From positions 3,767-9,301 of the forward strand of contig JAHFQQ010000129.1 of assembly GCA_023259235.1 (NCBI GenBank): DNA of 5,535 nucleotides, given 5' to 3'. The notes beneath the pieces are model-generated. The model did no database searches. It saw only the letters and a program-made list of their open reading frames with translations, and was not told where the DNA came from. Shown here one piece after another: positions 1 through 5,535 of this stretch. Each line of letters opens with the position of its first letter. The first letter of the stretch is position 1. The translations under genes were made by a program, and so were the position numbers. The stretch is from Polaromonas sp. GTDB lineage: Bacteria; Pseudomonadota; Gammaproteobacteria; Burkholderiales; Burkholderiaceae_C.

Positions 1-548
1 TACGGCCCACGGTTGACTTCAAAATAGACCCGCAGGTTTTTGGTTCTGGCTGGCAGCGATTGCGCCGCAGCCGACACACCGCTGTCAATGATGCGCCAGA
101 CGCGGTCGGCACCCTGCACATCCGGAATGTCGAGCAGTGCACCGAGTTTTTTCAGCACGCGCCTGACATCGGCGTGGCTTTTTGGCTCCAGCGCCACCAC
201 CTTTAGCCCGAGCGCCTCCAGGCTCTGGCTGGCGCGCGAGGAAGTGGCCAGTATCACCACGTCGGGCTTGAGCGCAACGATGGCTTCGATGTTCGGGTCC
301 AGACCGCCGCCCACCACCGGCAGGTGCTGTACGCTGGCGGGGTAGTTGGAATAGCGGTCCACGCCGACCAGACGCTGGCACCGATCCAGCGCGCAGACGC
401 TTTCGGTCAGCGAAGGCAGCAGACTGACGATGCGCTGCGGCGCTTGCGCCAAGGTGACCGTCACACCACGGTCGTCGGTAAGCTGCAGGGCCTGCGCGGG
501 CGTCATGGCCGCGAGGCAAATTGCCCACAGCGCGAGGATTCTTTTCAT
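1..548 (-). CDS. btuF: Periplasmic cobalamin-binding protein BtuF-like, C-terminus cut off by window edge
   Basis: Probable substrate-binding protein of a class III (helical-backbone) ABC importer, which captures corrinoid in the periplasm and hands it to a BtuC2D2-type permease. I translated this frame by hand. It opens at the ATG at 548-546 and stays open for 182 codons to the window edge, so the C-terminal part is missing. Residues 1-20 (MKRILALWAICLAAMTPAQA) form a typical Sec signal peptide with an A-Q-A cleavage site. The mature part has family hallmarks: PQRIVSLLPSLTE, LVGVDRYSNYP, and LPVVGGGLDPNIEAIVALKPDVVIL. The last visible stretch, LRVYFEVNRGPY, begins the second lobe. A good ribosome site, GAAAGG at 560-555, lies 6 nt before the ATG. 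The start overlaps the cobU stop as ATGA, which suggests translational coupling. Related siderophore- or haem-binding proteins share the fold; the B12 assignment rests on sequence style and neighbours. Confidence 0.88.
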   Translation of the reverse strand, partial: MKRILALWAICLAAMTPAQALQLTDDRGVTVTLAQAPQRIVSLLPSLTESVCALDRCQRLVGVDRYSNYPASVQHLPVVGGGLDPNIEAIVALKPDVVILATSSRASQSLEALGLKVVALEPKSHADVRRVLKKLGALLDIPDVQGADRVWRIIDSGVSAAAQSLPARTKNLRVYFEVNRGP

Positions 549-1147
549 GGCCGGCCTTTCAGTGTCAGCGGCAATCCGGCGGCCATGAAGGTCACGCGTT
601 CACACGCCTCGGCCACGTCCTGGTTCAGCCGACCGAGCGCATCGACAAAAGCGCGCGTCTCGCACCCGAGTGGAATCACGCCCAGTCCGATCTCGTTGCC
701 AACCAGCACCACGGGGCCGGCAGCCTTTTCAATCGCTAGTAAAAGCATAGCTACCTTTGCCCGTCCATTCTGGGCTACGACCATATTTTGCTTGATATTT
801 TCAACCGGCATCAGCCAGTTGGTCAGCCACAAGGTCAGGCAGTCCACGACGATCAATGTCTGCGCCTGGCTGTGCCTGGCCAGGGCTTGCGCAAGTTCAA
901 GCGGCTCTTCCACCGTGCGCATGCGTGGCACGCGCCGCGCCCGATACTGCTGATGCCGCGCGATGCGCTCGCGCATTTCATCGTCCCGGGGCTGGGCCGT
1001 GGCGATCAGCACCGCCTGATGGTCCGGCGATTGCGCCAGCCAGCCGCGCGCCAGCAACTCGGCACGACGCGACTTGCCGCTTTTCTGCCCGCCCAGAATC
1101 AATTCGCTGCGGGCGGCGACCGGAAAGGTCTTATCCATGCAGCGCAT
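545..1147 (-). CDS. cobU: Bifunctional adenosylcobinamide kinase / adenosylcobinamide-phosphate guanylyltransferase
   Basis: Cytosolic enzyme of nucleotide-loop assembly (CobU in enterics, CobP in pseudomonads). It phosphorylates the aminopropanol arm of adenosylcobinamide and then transfers GMP to give AdoCbi-GDP. The 200-residue frame shows a Walker A loop GGQKSGKS at 19-26, then IATAQPRDDEM at about 48-58. His65 in ERIARHQQYR is in the position of the family's guanylylated histidine (inferred alignment). VDCLTLWLTN is at 101-110, GNEIGLGVIP at 150-159 and ALGRLNQDVAEACERV at 170-185. Two starts are possible: ATG at 1147, or ATG at 1138 (residue 4). The latter has a weak GGGA site 8 nt upstream and gives 197 residues. 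Either overlaps the preceding gene. It is about 20 residues longer than the Salmonella enzyme. Most of the excess fits residues about 115-141, which are encoded by an AT-richer, hairpin-rich segment (see repeat entry). All key motifs survive, so the enzyme is probably active. Confidence 0.93.
   Translation of the reverse strand: MRCMDKTFPVAARSELILGGQKSGKSRRAELLARGWLAQSPDHQAVLIATAQPRDDEMRERIARHQQYRARRVPRMRTVEEPLELAQALARHSQAQTLIVVDCLTLWLTNWLMPVENIKQNMVVAQNGRAKVAMLLLAIEKAAGPVVLVGNEIGLGVIPLGCETRAFVDALGRLNQDVAEACERVTFMAAGLPLTLKGRP
731..805. repeat. Probable small dispersed repeat inserted in frame within cobU
   Basis: By hand count, 731-800 is about 41 % GC, against visibly GC-rich flanks. It has small inverted repeats: GCTA (735-738) with TAGC (748-751), and GCCC (759-762) with GGGC (772-775). 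GTAGC also recurs on the minus strand (GTAGCCC and GTAGCTA). It encodes the atypical CobU stretch ENIKQNMVVAQNGRAKVAML, between the conserved LTNWLMP and GPVVLVGNEIG blocks, where relatives usually have a short, variable, GC-rich linker. The GTAGCCC...GGACGGGC...TAGCTAT pattern resembles short intergenic repeats I associate with Comamonadaceae genomes; this is memory, not a search. Edges are approximate. It could instead be an unusual native linker. Confidence 0.45.
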
Positions 1148-1982
1148 CCCAGTCGAGTATCAGGCGATGCAGCTTCTCCACGCCATCCGTCAATGCCGCC
1201 GGCCCGGGCTGCAAAATCTCGGACGACTTGATCTCGAACAGCTGGCGGTTTTTGACCGCGGCCACGCCTTCCCAGCCAGGCCTGGCGGCAACCAGCTCGG
1301 GCCGGAATTTCTTGCCGCACCAGGAGCCAAAAATAATGTCGGGATCGCGCCGCACGATCTCGCCACCGTCCGCAATGATGCGGTTTTTGCCCATGGCCTG
1401 CCTGGCCAGTTCGGGAAAGCAATCATCGCCACCGGCAACGCCGATCAGCTCGGACACCCAGGCAATGGCGCTGATATGCGGGTCATGCCACTCCTCGAAA
1501 TAAACCCGCGGCCGGCGCTTGAGCGCACGCGCCGCCTGTTCAATGGCAAGCAGCCGCTGCTGCATGGCCCGCATCAGCGCCAGGCCGCGCTCCGCCTGCC
1601 CGACCATGGCGGCGAGCTGGTACATCATGGAGAAAATTTCGGCCACGCCGCGCTGGTTGAAGATGGTGACCTGAATGCCGCACCGAATCAGTTGCGCCGC
1701 AATGTCGGCCTGCAGGTCCGAGAAACCAATCACGCAGTCGGGCTGCAGTTCCACAATCCTGTCGATTTTTGCGCTCAGGTAGGCGCTGACCCTGGGTTTT
1801 TCATCGCGCGCGCGCGCCGGACGCACGGTGTAGCCCGAGATGCCGACAATGCGCCGCTCTTGGCCCAACAAATAGAGCCACTCTGTGGGTTCCTCCGTCA
1901 GGCAGACAATGCGCTGCGGACCATAGGCTGACGTGTCTTTGCTGGCCGCCGCCGCACGCCAGTCGCTTGGCTTTTCAGTCAT
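1131..1982 (-). CDS. BtuF-like corrinoid-binding protein without a signal peptide
   Basis: Protein of the helical-backbone metal/corrinoid-binding fold (BtuF/FhuD/TroA type, COG0614-like), 283 residues. Family landmarks are PQRIVCLTEEPTEWLYLLG at 22-40, RRIVGISGYTVRP at 43-55, KIDRIVELQPDCVIGFSDLQADIAAQL at 72-98, the second-lobe opening YFEEWHDPHISAIAWVSELIGVAGGDDCFPE at 161-191, and the closing GWEGVAAVKNRQLFEI at 237-251. The N-terminus (MTEKPSDWRAAAASKDTSAYG) is polar, with no hydrophobic core or lipobox. The start is well supported: AAGGA lies about 5 nt before the ATG at 1982, and the gene overlaps the cobB end by 8 nt. As written the protein should stay in the cytosol, unlike its exported paralogue two genes downstream. 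It may bind or buffer intracellular corrinoid, or it may reach the periplasm by an unrecognised route. The function is not established. The fold call is firm; the ligand is inferred from the operon. Confidence 0.85.
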   Translation of the reverse strand: MTEKPSDWRAAAASKDTSAYGPQRIVCLTEEPTEWLYLLGQERRIVGISGYTVRPARARDEKPRVSAYLSAKIDRIVELQPDCVIGFSDLQADIAAQLIRCGIQVTIFNQRGVAEIFSMMYQLAAMVGQAERGLALMRAMQQRLLAIEQAARALKRRPRVYFEEWHDPHISAIAWVSELIGVAGGDDCFPELARQAMGKNRIIADGGEIVRRDPDIIFGSWCGKKFRPELVAARPGWEGVAAVKNRQLFEIKSSEILQPGPAALTDGVEKLHRLILDWDALHG

Positions 1983-3318
1983 GACTTTCCTTCAAAAACA
2001 GACATGCTGCTGCGGCCGGATTCGACGCAAACCAGGCGTGGAAATAACTGGCCCTCACCGAACCCGTCGGGCCGGCAACATACAGCGCCTCGCCCTCCCC
2101 GCGCAGTGTGCGTCCCGGCGCGGCCTGAGTGCGGCCTGCTGCTTGCAGCGGTGTGGCGCAGGTGGAGTAATGAAAGATGTGGCCGCGCAAGGTGCCGCCT
2201 GCCACCTCAAGCTGCTGCGGACCCAGTGCGGCCAGGCGCTTTTGCATAGTCACGCTGCCGGGCAATACACCCCACATCGGGCTGGTTTTGCCCTCAACGC
2301 TGGTGAGCTGCTCAAACAAGGCCATCATGCCGCCACACTCGGCCCAGACCGGTTTACCATCTTGCACATGAGCGGCAATGCTGGCCTTCATGGCGGCGTT
2401 GGCCACCAGGGTTTGCGCGTGCAGTTCGGGATAGCCGCCGGGCAGCCAAAGCGCATCACATGCAGGCAGCGATTTGTCTCCAAGCGGCGAAAAGTAAACC
2501 AGCCGGGCGCCCATCGCCTGCAGGCAGTCAAGGTTGGCGGCGTATAGAAAGCAGAAAGCCGCATCGCGCGCCACGGCAATGGTCTGGCCCTGCAATGCAC
2601 CCGCCGGAAAGTCTTGCTCTGGGGCATCATCTGCCTCGAATGTGACAGCCCAGGCTTGCAATGCGTCCGCCGTCATTTGCCCCAGGGCAGTCTCGGCCAA
2701 TGCGTCGGCCACGGCATCCAGCCGCTGCATCGCGTCGTCCAATTCATCGGCCATGACGAGACCCAGATGCCGCTCGGGCAGCGTGAAGGTCGGGCTTCGC
2801 ATCAACCCGCCAAGCCATTGCGCCGGGTCGCGCAGACTCTCTTCAATCATCGCGGCGTGGCCTGGCGACGCCACCCGGTTGGCCAGCACGCCAGCAAAAA
2901 GCAGGCCTTCACGGTAATGTTGAAGACCCCAAGCCAGCGCGCCAAAGGTGCCAGCCATGGCACTGGCGTCAATCACCGCCAGCACCGGCAAGCCAAACCG
3001 CTGCGCCAGGTCAGCCGCGCTGGGCTCTCCGTCAAACAGTCCCATGACGCCTTCGACAATGATGAGATCGGCTATGAGCGCCGCATCATGCAGGCGCTGC
3101 GCGCAGTCGGCCTCGCCGGTCATCCACAAATCCAGCTGGTACACCGGCGCGCCGCTGGCCAGCGTCAGCCAGTACGGATCCAGAAAGTCCGGTCCGCACT
3201 TGAAGACGCGTACTTTGCGGCCCTGGCGTGCATGCAAGCGCGCCAGGGCGCAGGCAACCGTGGTCTTGCCCTGGCCCGAGGCCGGGGCGGCCACGAGCAG
3301 GACCGGACAGCGGACCAT
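1975..3318 (-). CDS. cobB: Cobyrinate / hydrogenobyrinate a,c-diamide synthase
   Basis: Glutamine- and ATP-dependent enzyme that amidates the a and c acetate side chains of the corrin ring. It is called CobB in the aerobic and CbiA in the anaerobic route; the window does not show which applies. From ATG 3318 it has 447 residues. The N-terminal synthetase domain carries the P-loop APASGQGKT at 11-19, KCGPDFLDPYW at 40-50, and EGVMGLFDG at 89-97. The C-terminal class I glutamine amidotransferase-like domain has LPGGYPELHA, the nucleophile Cys328 in VWAECGGMMAL, and a histidine at about 427 in ASYFHAWFASNP. I preferred ATG 3318 over an upstream in-frame GTG at 3336. The ATG follows the btuB stop by 2 nt, has GAAG 5 nt upstream, and gives the usual N-terminus just before CPVLLVAAPASGQGKT. 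The GTG would overlap btuB by 16 nt. The gene's own end overlaps the next start by 8 nt. Confidence 0.95.
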   Translation of the reverse strand: MVRCPVLLVAAPASGQGKTTVACALARLHARQGRKVRVFKCGPDFLDPYWLTLASGAPVYQLDLWMTGEADCAQRLHDAALIADLIIVEGVMGLFDGEPSAADLAQRFGLPVLAVIDASAMAGTFGALAWGLQHYREGLLFAGVLANRVASPGHAAMIEESLRDPAQWLGGLMRSPTFTLPERHLGLVMADELDDAMQRLDAVADALAETALGQMTADALQAWAVTFEADDAPEQDFPAGALQGQTIAVARDAAFCFLYAANLDCLQAMGARLVYFSPLGDKSLPACDALWLPGGYPELHAQTLVANAAMKASIAAHVQDGKPVWAECGGMMALFEQLTSVEGKTSPMWGVLPGSVTMQKRLAALGPQQLEVAGGTLRGHIFHYSTCATPLQAAGRTQAAPGRTLRGEGEALYVAGPTGSVRASYFHAWFASNPAAAACLFLKESHD

Positions 3319-3320
3319 GC

Positions 3321-5153
3321 TTACTTCGGCGCCCACTTCACGCCCACATAAAACGAACGCCCTGCCGTCGCATAGGTTTGGGCCAGCTCGTACTGCTTGT
3401 CGGCCAGGTTATCCACGCGTGCCATCAAGGTCCAGTCCCTGGCGAGTGGCGTGCTCGCACTCAGGTTTAACAAGGTATAGCCGCCCAGCACCGTGGTATT
3501 GCCAGCATCGTCAAAGCGCCGACCAGAAAACTGGGATTCGACGCCCAGTAGCCAGTTGGCGACATGCGTGTCGGCGGTCAGCGTACCGTGCTTTTTGGCG
3601 CGCCGGGCCAGCTGCCTGCCAGTGTCCAGGTCGCGCGGATTCTGCAGGTCAAGCGAAGCCGACAGATTGACACCGCCCACCGCGTGGGACGCCGACAGCG
3701 TGACACCGGAATATTCTGCGTGCGCCGTGTTGGCATAGCAGCCGAAGGGCGAAGCGCAAGGGCCAGCGCCTGCAAAGGTGATCAGGTTGTCCACCTTGTT
3801 GCGGTAGGCCGCCAGCCCGGCGCTGCTGGCGCCCTGCGTCCAGCGCAAACCCATCTCGACATTACGGCTGCTCTCCGGCGCCAGCGTCGGCACGCCATAC
3901 ACGCTGAAGCGCTGGTACAGCGTAGGCGCCCGGAAGGCGGTGCCAGCCGAAGCTGTCGCGCGCCATGCGCGCGTGAAGGCATAGGCATAGGCGGCGCTGC
4001 CGGTGGTTTTACCGCCAAACTCACTGTCCTGGTCGTGCCGCACGTTGAGTTGAACAGTGTGGGCCTGACGGCTCAGGCTGTAGCCCAGCGCCACCGCATC
4101 CTGCGAGCGTCCCTGATCAATGGGCGCGTTCTGCAGATGGTCTTCCTTGCGTTCGAGGGCGGCCGTAAAGAGCTGCTCACCCAGGCGAAGCTCATTCTGC
4201 ACGGTGTAGCCGCGCAGCCTGGTGAGGGTCAGGTAGGGCGATGGCGTGGTTTCGTAGCGATCATTCGACTCATTCACCGACAGGCGCGTGCTCCAGGCAT
4301 CGGTCCACTGCGCCTGCCAGTTCAGGCCCAGCGTCTGGAGTTTGTGCAAACTGCGGTCGTCTACCGGACTCAGCGGCATGAAGCCAAAGCCGTCATACTG
4401 TGAATTGACGTCATTCGTGAGGGCCGAGACTTCGACGCGCTGTGTCTTGCTGATCTGCAAGCCGAGCCTGGCGTTCGCCGACTGGCTGCGGTAGCCGTCG
4501 TTGTCCGGATTGTGGGCGACGCTTGTCTGGGAATCAAAACCCGTGCTGGTTTCCCTGGCCAGTCCGAGCGAGTAATCGAACATCCCGCTGGAGCCGCTGA
4601 ACGCTGCGTCCACCTTCTTCGTGTTGTAAGTGCCAAATCCCACGCCTATCGAGGGGGAAAACGCGCCCTCGCCTTTGCGGGTGAACAGCTGAATCACGCC
4701 GCCGATCGCATCGGAGCCATACACCGCTGCCGCCGGCCCGCGCAAGATTTCAATGCGGTCAATCAGCACCAGGGGAATTGCCTCCCAGGCCGCGCCACCG
4801 GTGGCCTGCGAATCCACCCGCACGCCGTCGATATAAACGGCCGTGAAGCGTGACTCGGCGCCGCGCAGAAACACGCTGGTCGTGGCGCCGGGGCCGCCAT
4901 TGCGTGAAATTTCAATCCCCGGGATGCGCTTGAGCACATCGGCCAGGCCGACCGCCCCGCTGCGTTCGATGTGTTCACGGTCAATGATGGTCACATCTGC
5001 GACCACGTCGCCCACCGGCTGGATGCTGCGCATCGCGGTGACGACGGTCTCCTTCAGTTGGGGCGTTGCGCCGGTTTGTGAAAAAGCGGGAAATGCAGCG
5101 GCCACAGCCAGCGACAACACCGCAAGGCGTACGGAATAAATACAGGTTTTCAT
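3321..5153 (-). CDS. btuB: BtuB-like TonB-dependent outer-membrane cobalamin receptor
   Basis: Outer-membrane active transporter for cobalamin, energised by TonB/ExbB/ExbD. From ATG 5153 it has 610 residues, close to the roughly 614 of E. coli BtuB. Residues 1-25 are a signal peptide (MKTCIYSVRLAVLSLAVAAAFPAFS). The Ton box is ETVVTA at about 35-40, near BtuB's TLVVTA. The plug domain (about 45-165) carries VTIIDREHIERSGAVGLADVLKRIPGIEI, FLRGAESRFTAVYIDGVRV, and the signature IDRIEILRGPAAAVYGSDAIGGVIQLFTRKG. The rest is a beta barrel with GTAFRAPTLYQRF and the near-terminal RVDNLADKQYELAQTYATAGRSFYVGVKWAPK. It ends in Lys rather than the usual terminal aromatic residue. Two in-frame TTG codons (5171 and 5168) extend the frame by six or five residues and have the better-placed ribosome site, so the true start is open. 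The B12 specificity is backed by the riboswitch and by cobB downstream. Confidence 0.94.
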   Translation of the reverse strand: MKTCIYSVRLAVLSLAVAAAFPAFSQTGATPQLKETVVTAMRSIQPVGDVVADVTIIDREHIERSGAVGLADVLKRIPGIEISRNGGPGATTSVFLRGAESRFTAVYIDGVRVDSQATGGAAWEAIPLVLIDRIEILRGPAAAVYGSDAIGGVIQLFTRKGEGAFSPSIGVGFGTYNTKKVDAAFSGSSGMFDYSLGLARETSTGFDSQTSVAHNPDNDGYRSQSANARLGLQISKTQRVEVSALTNDVNSQYDGFGFMPLSPVDDRSLHKLQTLGLNWQAQWTDAWSTRLSVNESNDRYETTPSPYLTLTRLRGYTVQNELRLGEQLFTAALERKEDHLQNAPIDQGRSQDAVALGYSLSRQAHTVQLNVRHDQDSEFGGKTTGSAAYAYAFTRAWRATASAGTAFRAPTLYQRFSVYGVPTLAPESSRNVEMGLRWTQGASSAGLAAYRNKVDNLITFAGAGPCASPFGCYANTAHAEYSGVTLSASHAVGGVNLSASLDLQNPRDLDTGRQLARRAKKHGTLTADTHVANWLLGVESQFSGRRFDDAGNTTVLGGYTLLNLSASTPLARDWTLMARVDNLADKQYELAQTYATAGRSFYVGVKWAPK

Positions 5154-5175
5154 GAGATGAACAATCAACAAAATG

Positions 5176-5180
5176 CCCTC
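5176..5180 (-). promoter_or_regulatory. Shine-Dalgarno GAGGG deciding the btuB start
   Basis: GAGGG on the minus strand is the only good ribosome site upstream of btuB. It lies 7 nt before the in-frame TTG at 5168 and 4 nt before the TTG at 5171, but 22 nt before the ATG at 5153. The ATG itself is preceded by a non-SD stretch (TTGTTCATCTC). Either btuB starts at TTG and carries a short extra N-terminus before the signal peptide, or the ATG is used with weak ribosome recruitment. Confidence 0.5.
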
Positions 5181-5204
5181 ACCAGCTTCCCCGCCAGTGC
5201 CTGA

Positions 5205-5217
5205 GCGTTACGAACGC
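5205..5217 (-). other. Small alternative hairpin competing with P13
   Basis: GCGTT (5217-5213), loop CGT, AACGC (5209-5205) form a perfect 5-bp hairpin. Its left arm lies inside the 3' arm of the larger hairpin at 5244-5212, so both cannot form at once. It is a candidate for the alternative state of the expression platform. The pairing is visible in the sequence; the regulatory role is inferred. Confidence 0.35.
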
Positions 5218-5244
5218 GCGGCCAGTTCCTGGACGCGCGCGTTC
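5212..5244 (-). promoter_or_regulatory. P13 hairpin of the cobalamin riboswitch expression platform
   Basis: GAACGCGCG (5244-5236) pairs perfectly over 9 bp with CGCGCGTTC (5220-5212). Inside, CCAG (5232-5229) and CTGG (5225-5222) can pair around GAA. The loop starts with CGTCC (5235-5231), the exact complement of GGACG (5380-5376) in the aptamer's L5 loop. This is the geometry of the known L5-L13 kissing loop, which forms when cobalamin is bound. No U-tract follows, so it is not an intrinsic terminator; translational control of btuB is more likely. The kissing contact would compete with the inner CCAG/CTGG pairs. Confidence 0.7.
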
Positions 5245-5248
5245 ACCT

Positions 5249-5514
5249 TGTTGGCCGGTATCCGGGCTGACGGAACTGCTCTTCAATCGCCTTCCCAAGC
5301 GCGTGTTCAAAACGCTCAGTGGCTGATGACCAAAGCTGAATGTGTCCTGACCTGTGAAGTCGAGGAAGCGGCATTCGTCCGTTTACCGTTGCGGGGGCAG
5401 CGCAGGTTAAAAGTCGCAGCGCCTGCAAGACCGGGTTGACCGGTCCGCATGGCTGAGGCTCACTCCTGCTTCCCGTTGAACTGCGGCGTGTGAACCACAC
5501 CGCGAGCACCAACA
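5249..5514 (-). promoter_or_regulatory. Cobalamin riboswitch (B12-binding aptamer)
   Basis: Leader aptamer upstream of btuB that normally lowers expression when cobalamin is plentiful. Reading down the minus strand, P1 is closed by TGTTGG (5514-5509) with CCAACA (5254-5249). A P2-type hairpin has GTGTG (5500-5496) with CACAC (5492-5488). The conserved AACGGGAA ends at 5470. P4 is GCAGG (5469-5465) with CCTGC (5406-5402). The conserved core GCTGCCCCCGCAACGGTAA follows at 5401-5383. P5 is CGGTA (5388-5384) with TGCCG (5373-5369), capped by an L5 loop containing GGACG. Next come CCACTG (5321-5316) and TTGGGAAGGCG near 5300-5288. The B12 box CAGCCCGGATACCGGCC sits at about 5269-5253. The aptamer is long (about 266 nt), mainly because of an insert in P4 and extra sequence between P5 and the CCACTG block. 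Motif order and identity make the call firm; the exact ends rest on my P1 assignment. Confidence 0.92.
5407..5464 (-). other. Variable insertion in riboswitch P4 with two hairpins
   Basis: This stretch lies between the two P4 strands. It contains a perfect 6-bp hairpin, GACCGG (5445-5440) with CCGGTC (5434-5429) around TCAAC. A second is GCAG (5426-5423) with CTGC (5419-5416) around GCG. Loop insertions in P4 are known among bacterial B12 riboswitches, but this one is about 58 nt long. GCAGG at 5426-5422 repeats the P4 5' strand exactly, so it could mispair with CCTGC at 5406-5402. Confidence 0.6.
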
Positions 5515-5520
5515 GCCAGG

Positions 5521-5526
5521 ATTCTA
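5521..5526 (-). promoter_or_regulatory. Probable -10 promoter box (TAGAAT) of the B12 operon
   Basis: TAGAAT matches the sigma-70 -10 consensus at 5 of 6 positions. A start about 7 nt downstream falls at about 5514, which is the first base of the riboswitch P1 stem, as expected if the aptamer opens the transcript. The -35 box would lie near 5544-5550, beyond the window, so the promoter cannot be fully tested here. Confidence 0.5.
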
Positions 5527-5535
5527 CGCGGCAAA

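Noticed and set aside
545..560. cobU/btuF junction as a frameshift site or gene fusion
   Set aside because: The ATGA overlap with its own ribosome site (GAAAGG) is ordinary translational coupling, and the downstream gene has its own signal peptide.
1074..1931. Long plus-strand open frame (285 codons) opposite the signal-less BtuF-like gene
   Set aside because: It lies antisense to a well-recognised gene, has no recognisable domain, and is the kind of shadow frame common in GC-rich DNA.
2614..3351. Plus-strand open frame (245 codons) opposite cobB
   Set aside because: Antisense shadow of a confidently identified enzyme, with a low-complexity, Arg/His/Gln-rich product.
3564..4403. Plus-strand open frame (279 codons) opposite btuB
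   Set aside because: Antisense shadow with no family motifs; the btuB frame on the other strand is continuous and fully explained.
5212..5244. Intrinsic terminator upstream of btuB
   Set aside because: The hairpin is strong, but it is followed by GTAACGCTCAGG with no U-tract.
5179..5329. Anti-Shine-Dalgarno pairing of TCATCAGC (5329-5322) with GCTGGTGA (5186-5179)
   Set aside because: Eight pairs including one G-U can form, but they would hide the ribosome site when the aptamer is unfolded. That is the wrong sign for a B12-repressed gene, and such a match can arise by chance.
5243..5512. Minus-strand 89-codon frame in the leader
   Set aside because: It would start at a TTG two bases after the predicted transcript start and coincides with the riboswitch aptamer, whose conserved blocks explain the sequence better.

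Overview
The window is a compact, one-direction cobalamin (vitamin B12) acquisition and assembly operon. It lies entirely on the minus strand, so transcription runs from high to low coordinates. High GC, NTP-binding and corrinoid-enzyme sequences of betaproteobacterial type, and a TonB-dependent outer-membrane receptor point to a Gram-negative betaproteobacterium. My best guess is the Comamonadaceae (Rhodoferax/Polaromonas-like), from recognition only and not from a database search.

Layout in transcription order. (1) 5535-5172 is an untranslated leader with no gene. It holds a probable -10 box (TAGAAT), a cobalamin riboswitch aptamer (about 5514-5249) and a strong hairpin (5244-5212). The hairpin loop can kiss the aptamer's L5 loop, as in the known L5-L13 kissing-loop design. 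(2) A BtuB-like TonB-dependent receptor ends at 3321. (3) Cobyrinate a,c-diamide synthase (CobB/CbiA) follows after 2 nt. (4) A BtuF-type corrinoid-binding protein without a signal peptide overlaps the synthase end by 8 nt. (5) CobU/CobP, the bifunctional adenosylcobinamide kinase/guanylyltransferase, overlaps (4) by 8-17 nt depending on its start. (6) A second, exported BtuF-type binding protein starts in an ATGA overlap with CobU and runs off the left edge.

Taken together, BtuB would bring corrinoid across the outer membrane and the exported BtuF would bind it in the periplasm, presumably for a BtuCD permease beyond the window. CobB amidates the corrin ring and CobU activates the aminopropanol side chain for nucleotide-loop assembly. 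All genes abut or overlap and follow one riboswitch, so a single B12-sensing switch probably controls both uptake and biosynthesis.

Points most worth a second look: an AT-richer, hairpin-containing segment that reads in frame through cobU and looks like a small dispersed repeat inserted into the gene; the signal-less BtuF-like protein; the enlarged P4 arm of the riboswitch with two extra hairpins; the kissing loop with an overlapping alternative hairpin; and the uncertain (possibly TTG) start of btuB. I saw no wholly new system. The window is a recognisable B12 operon with some unusual details.
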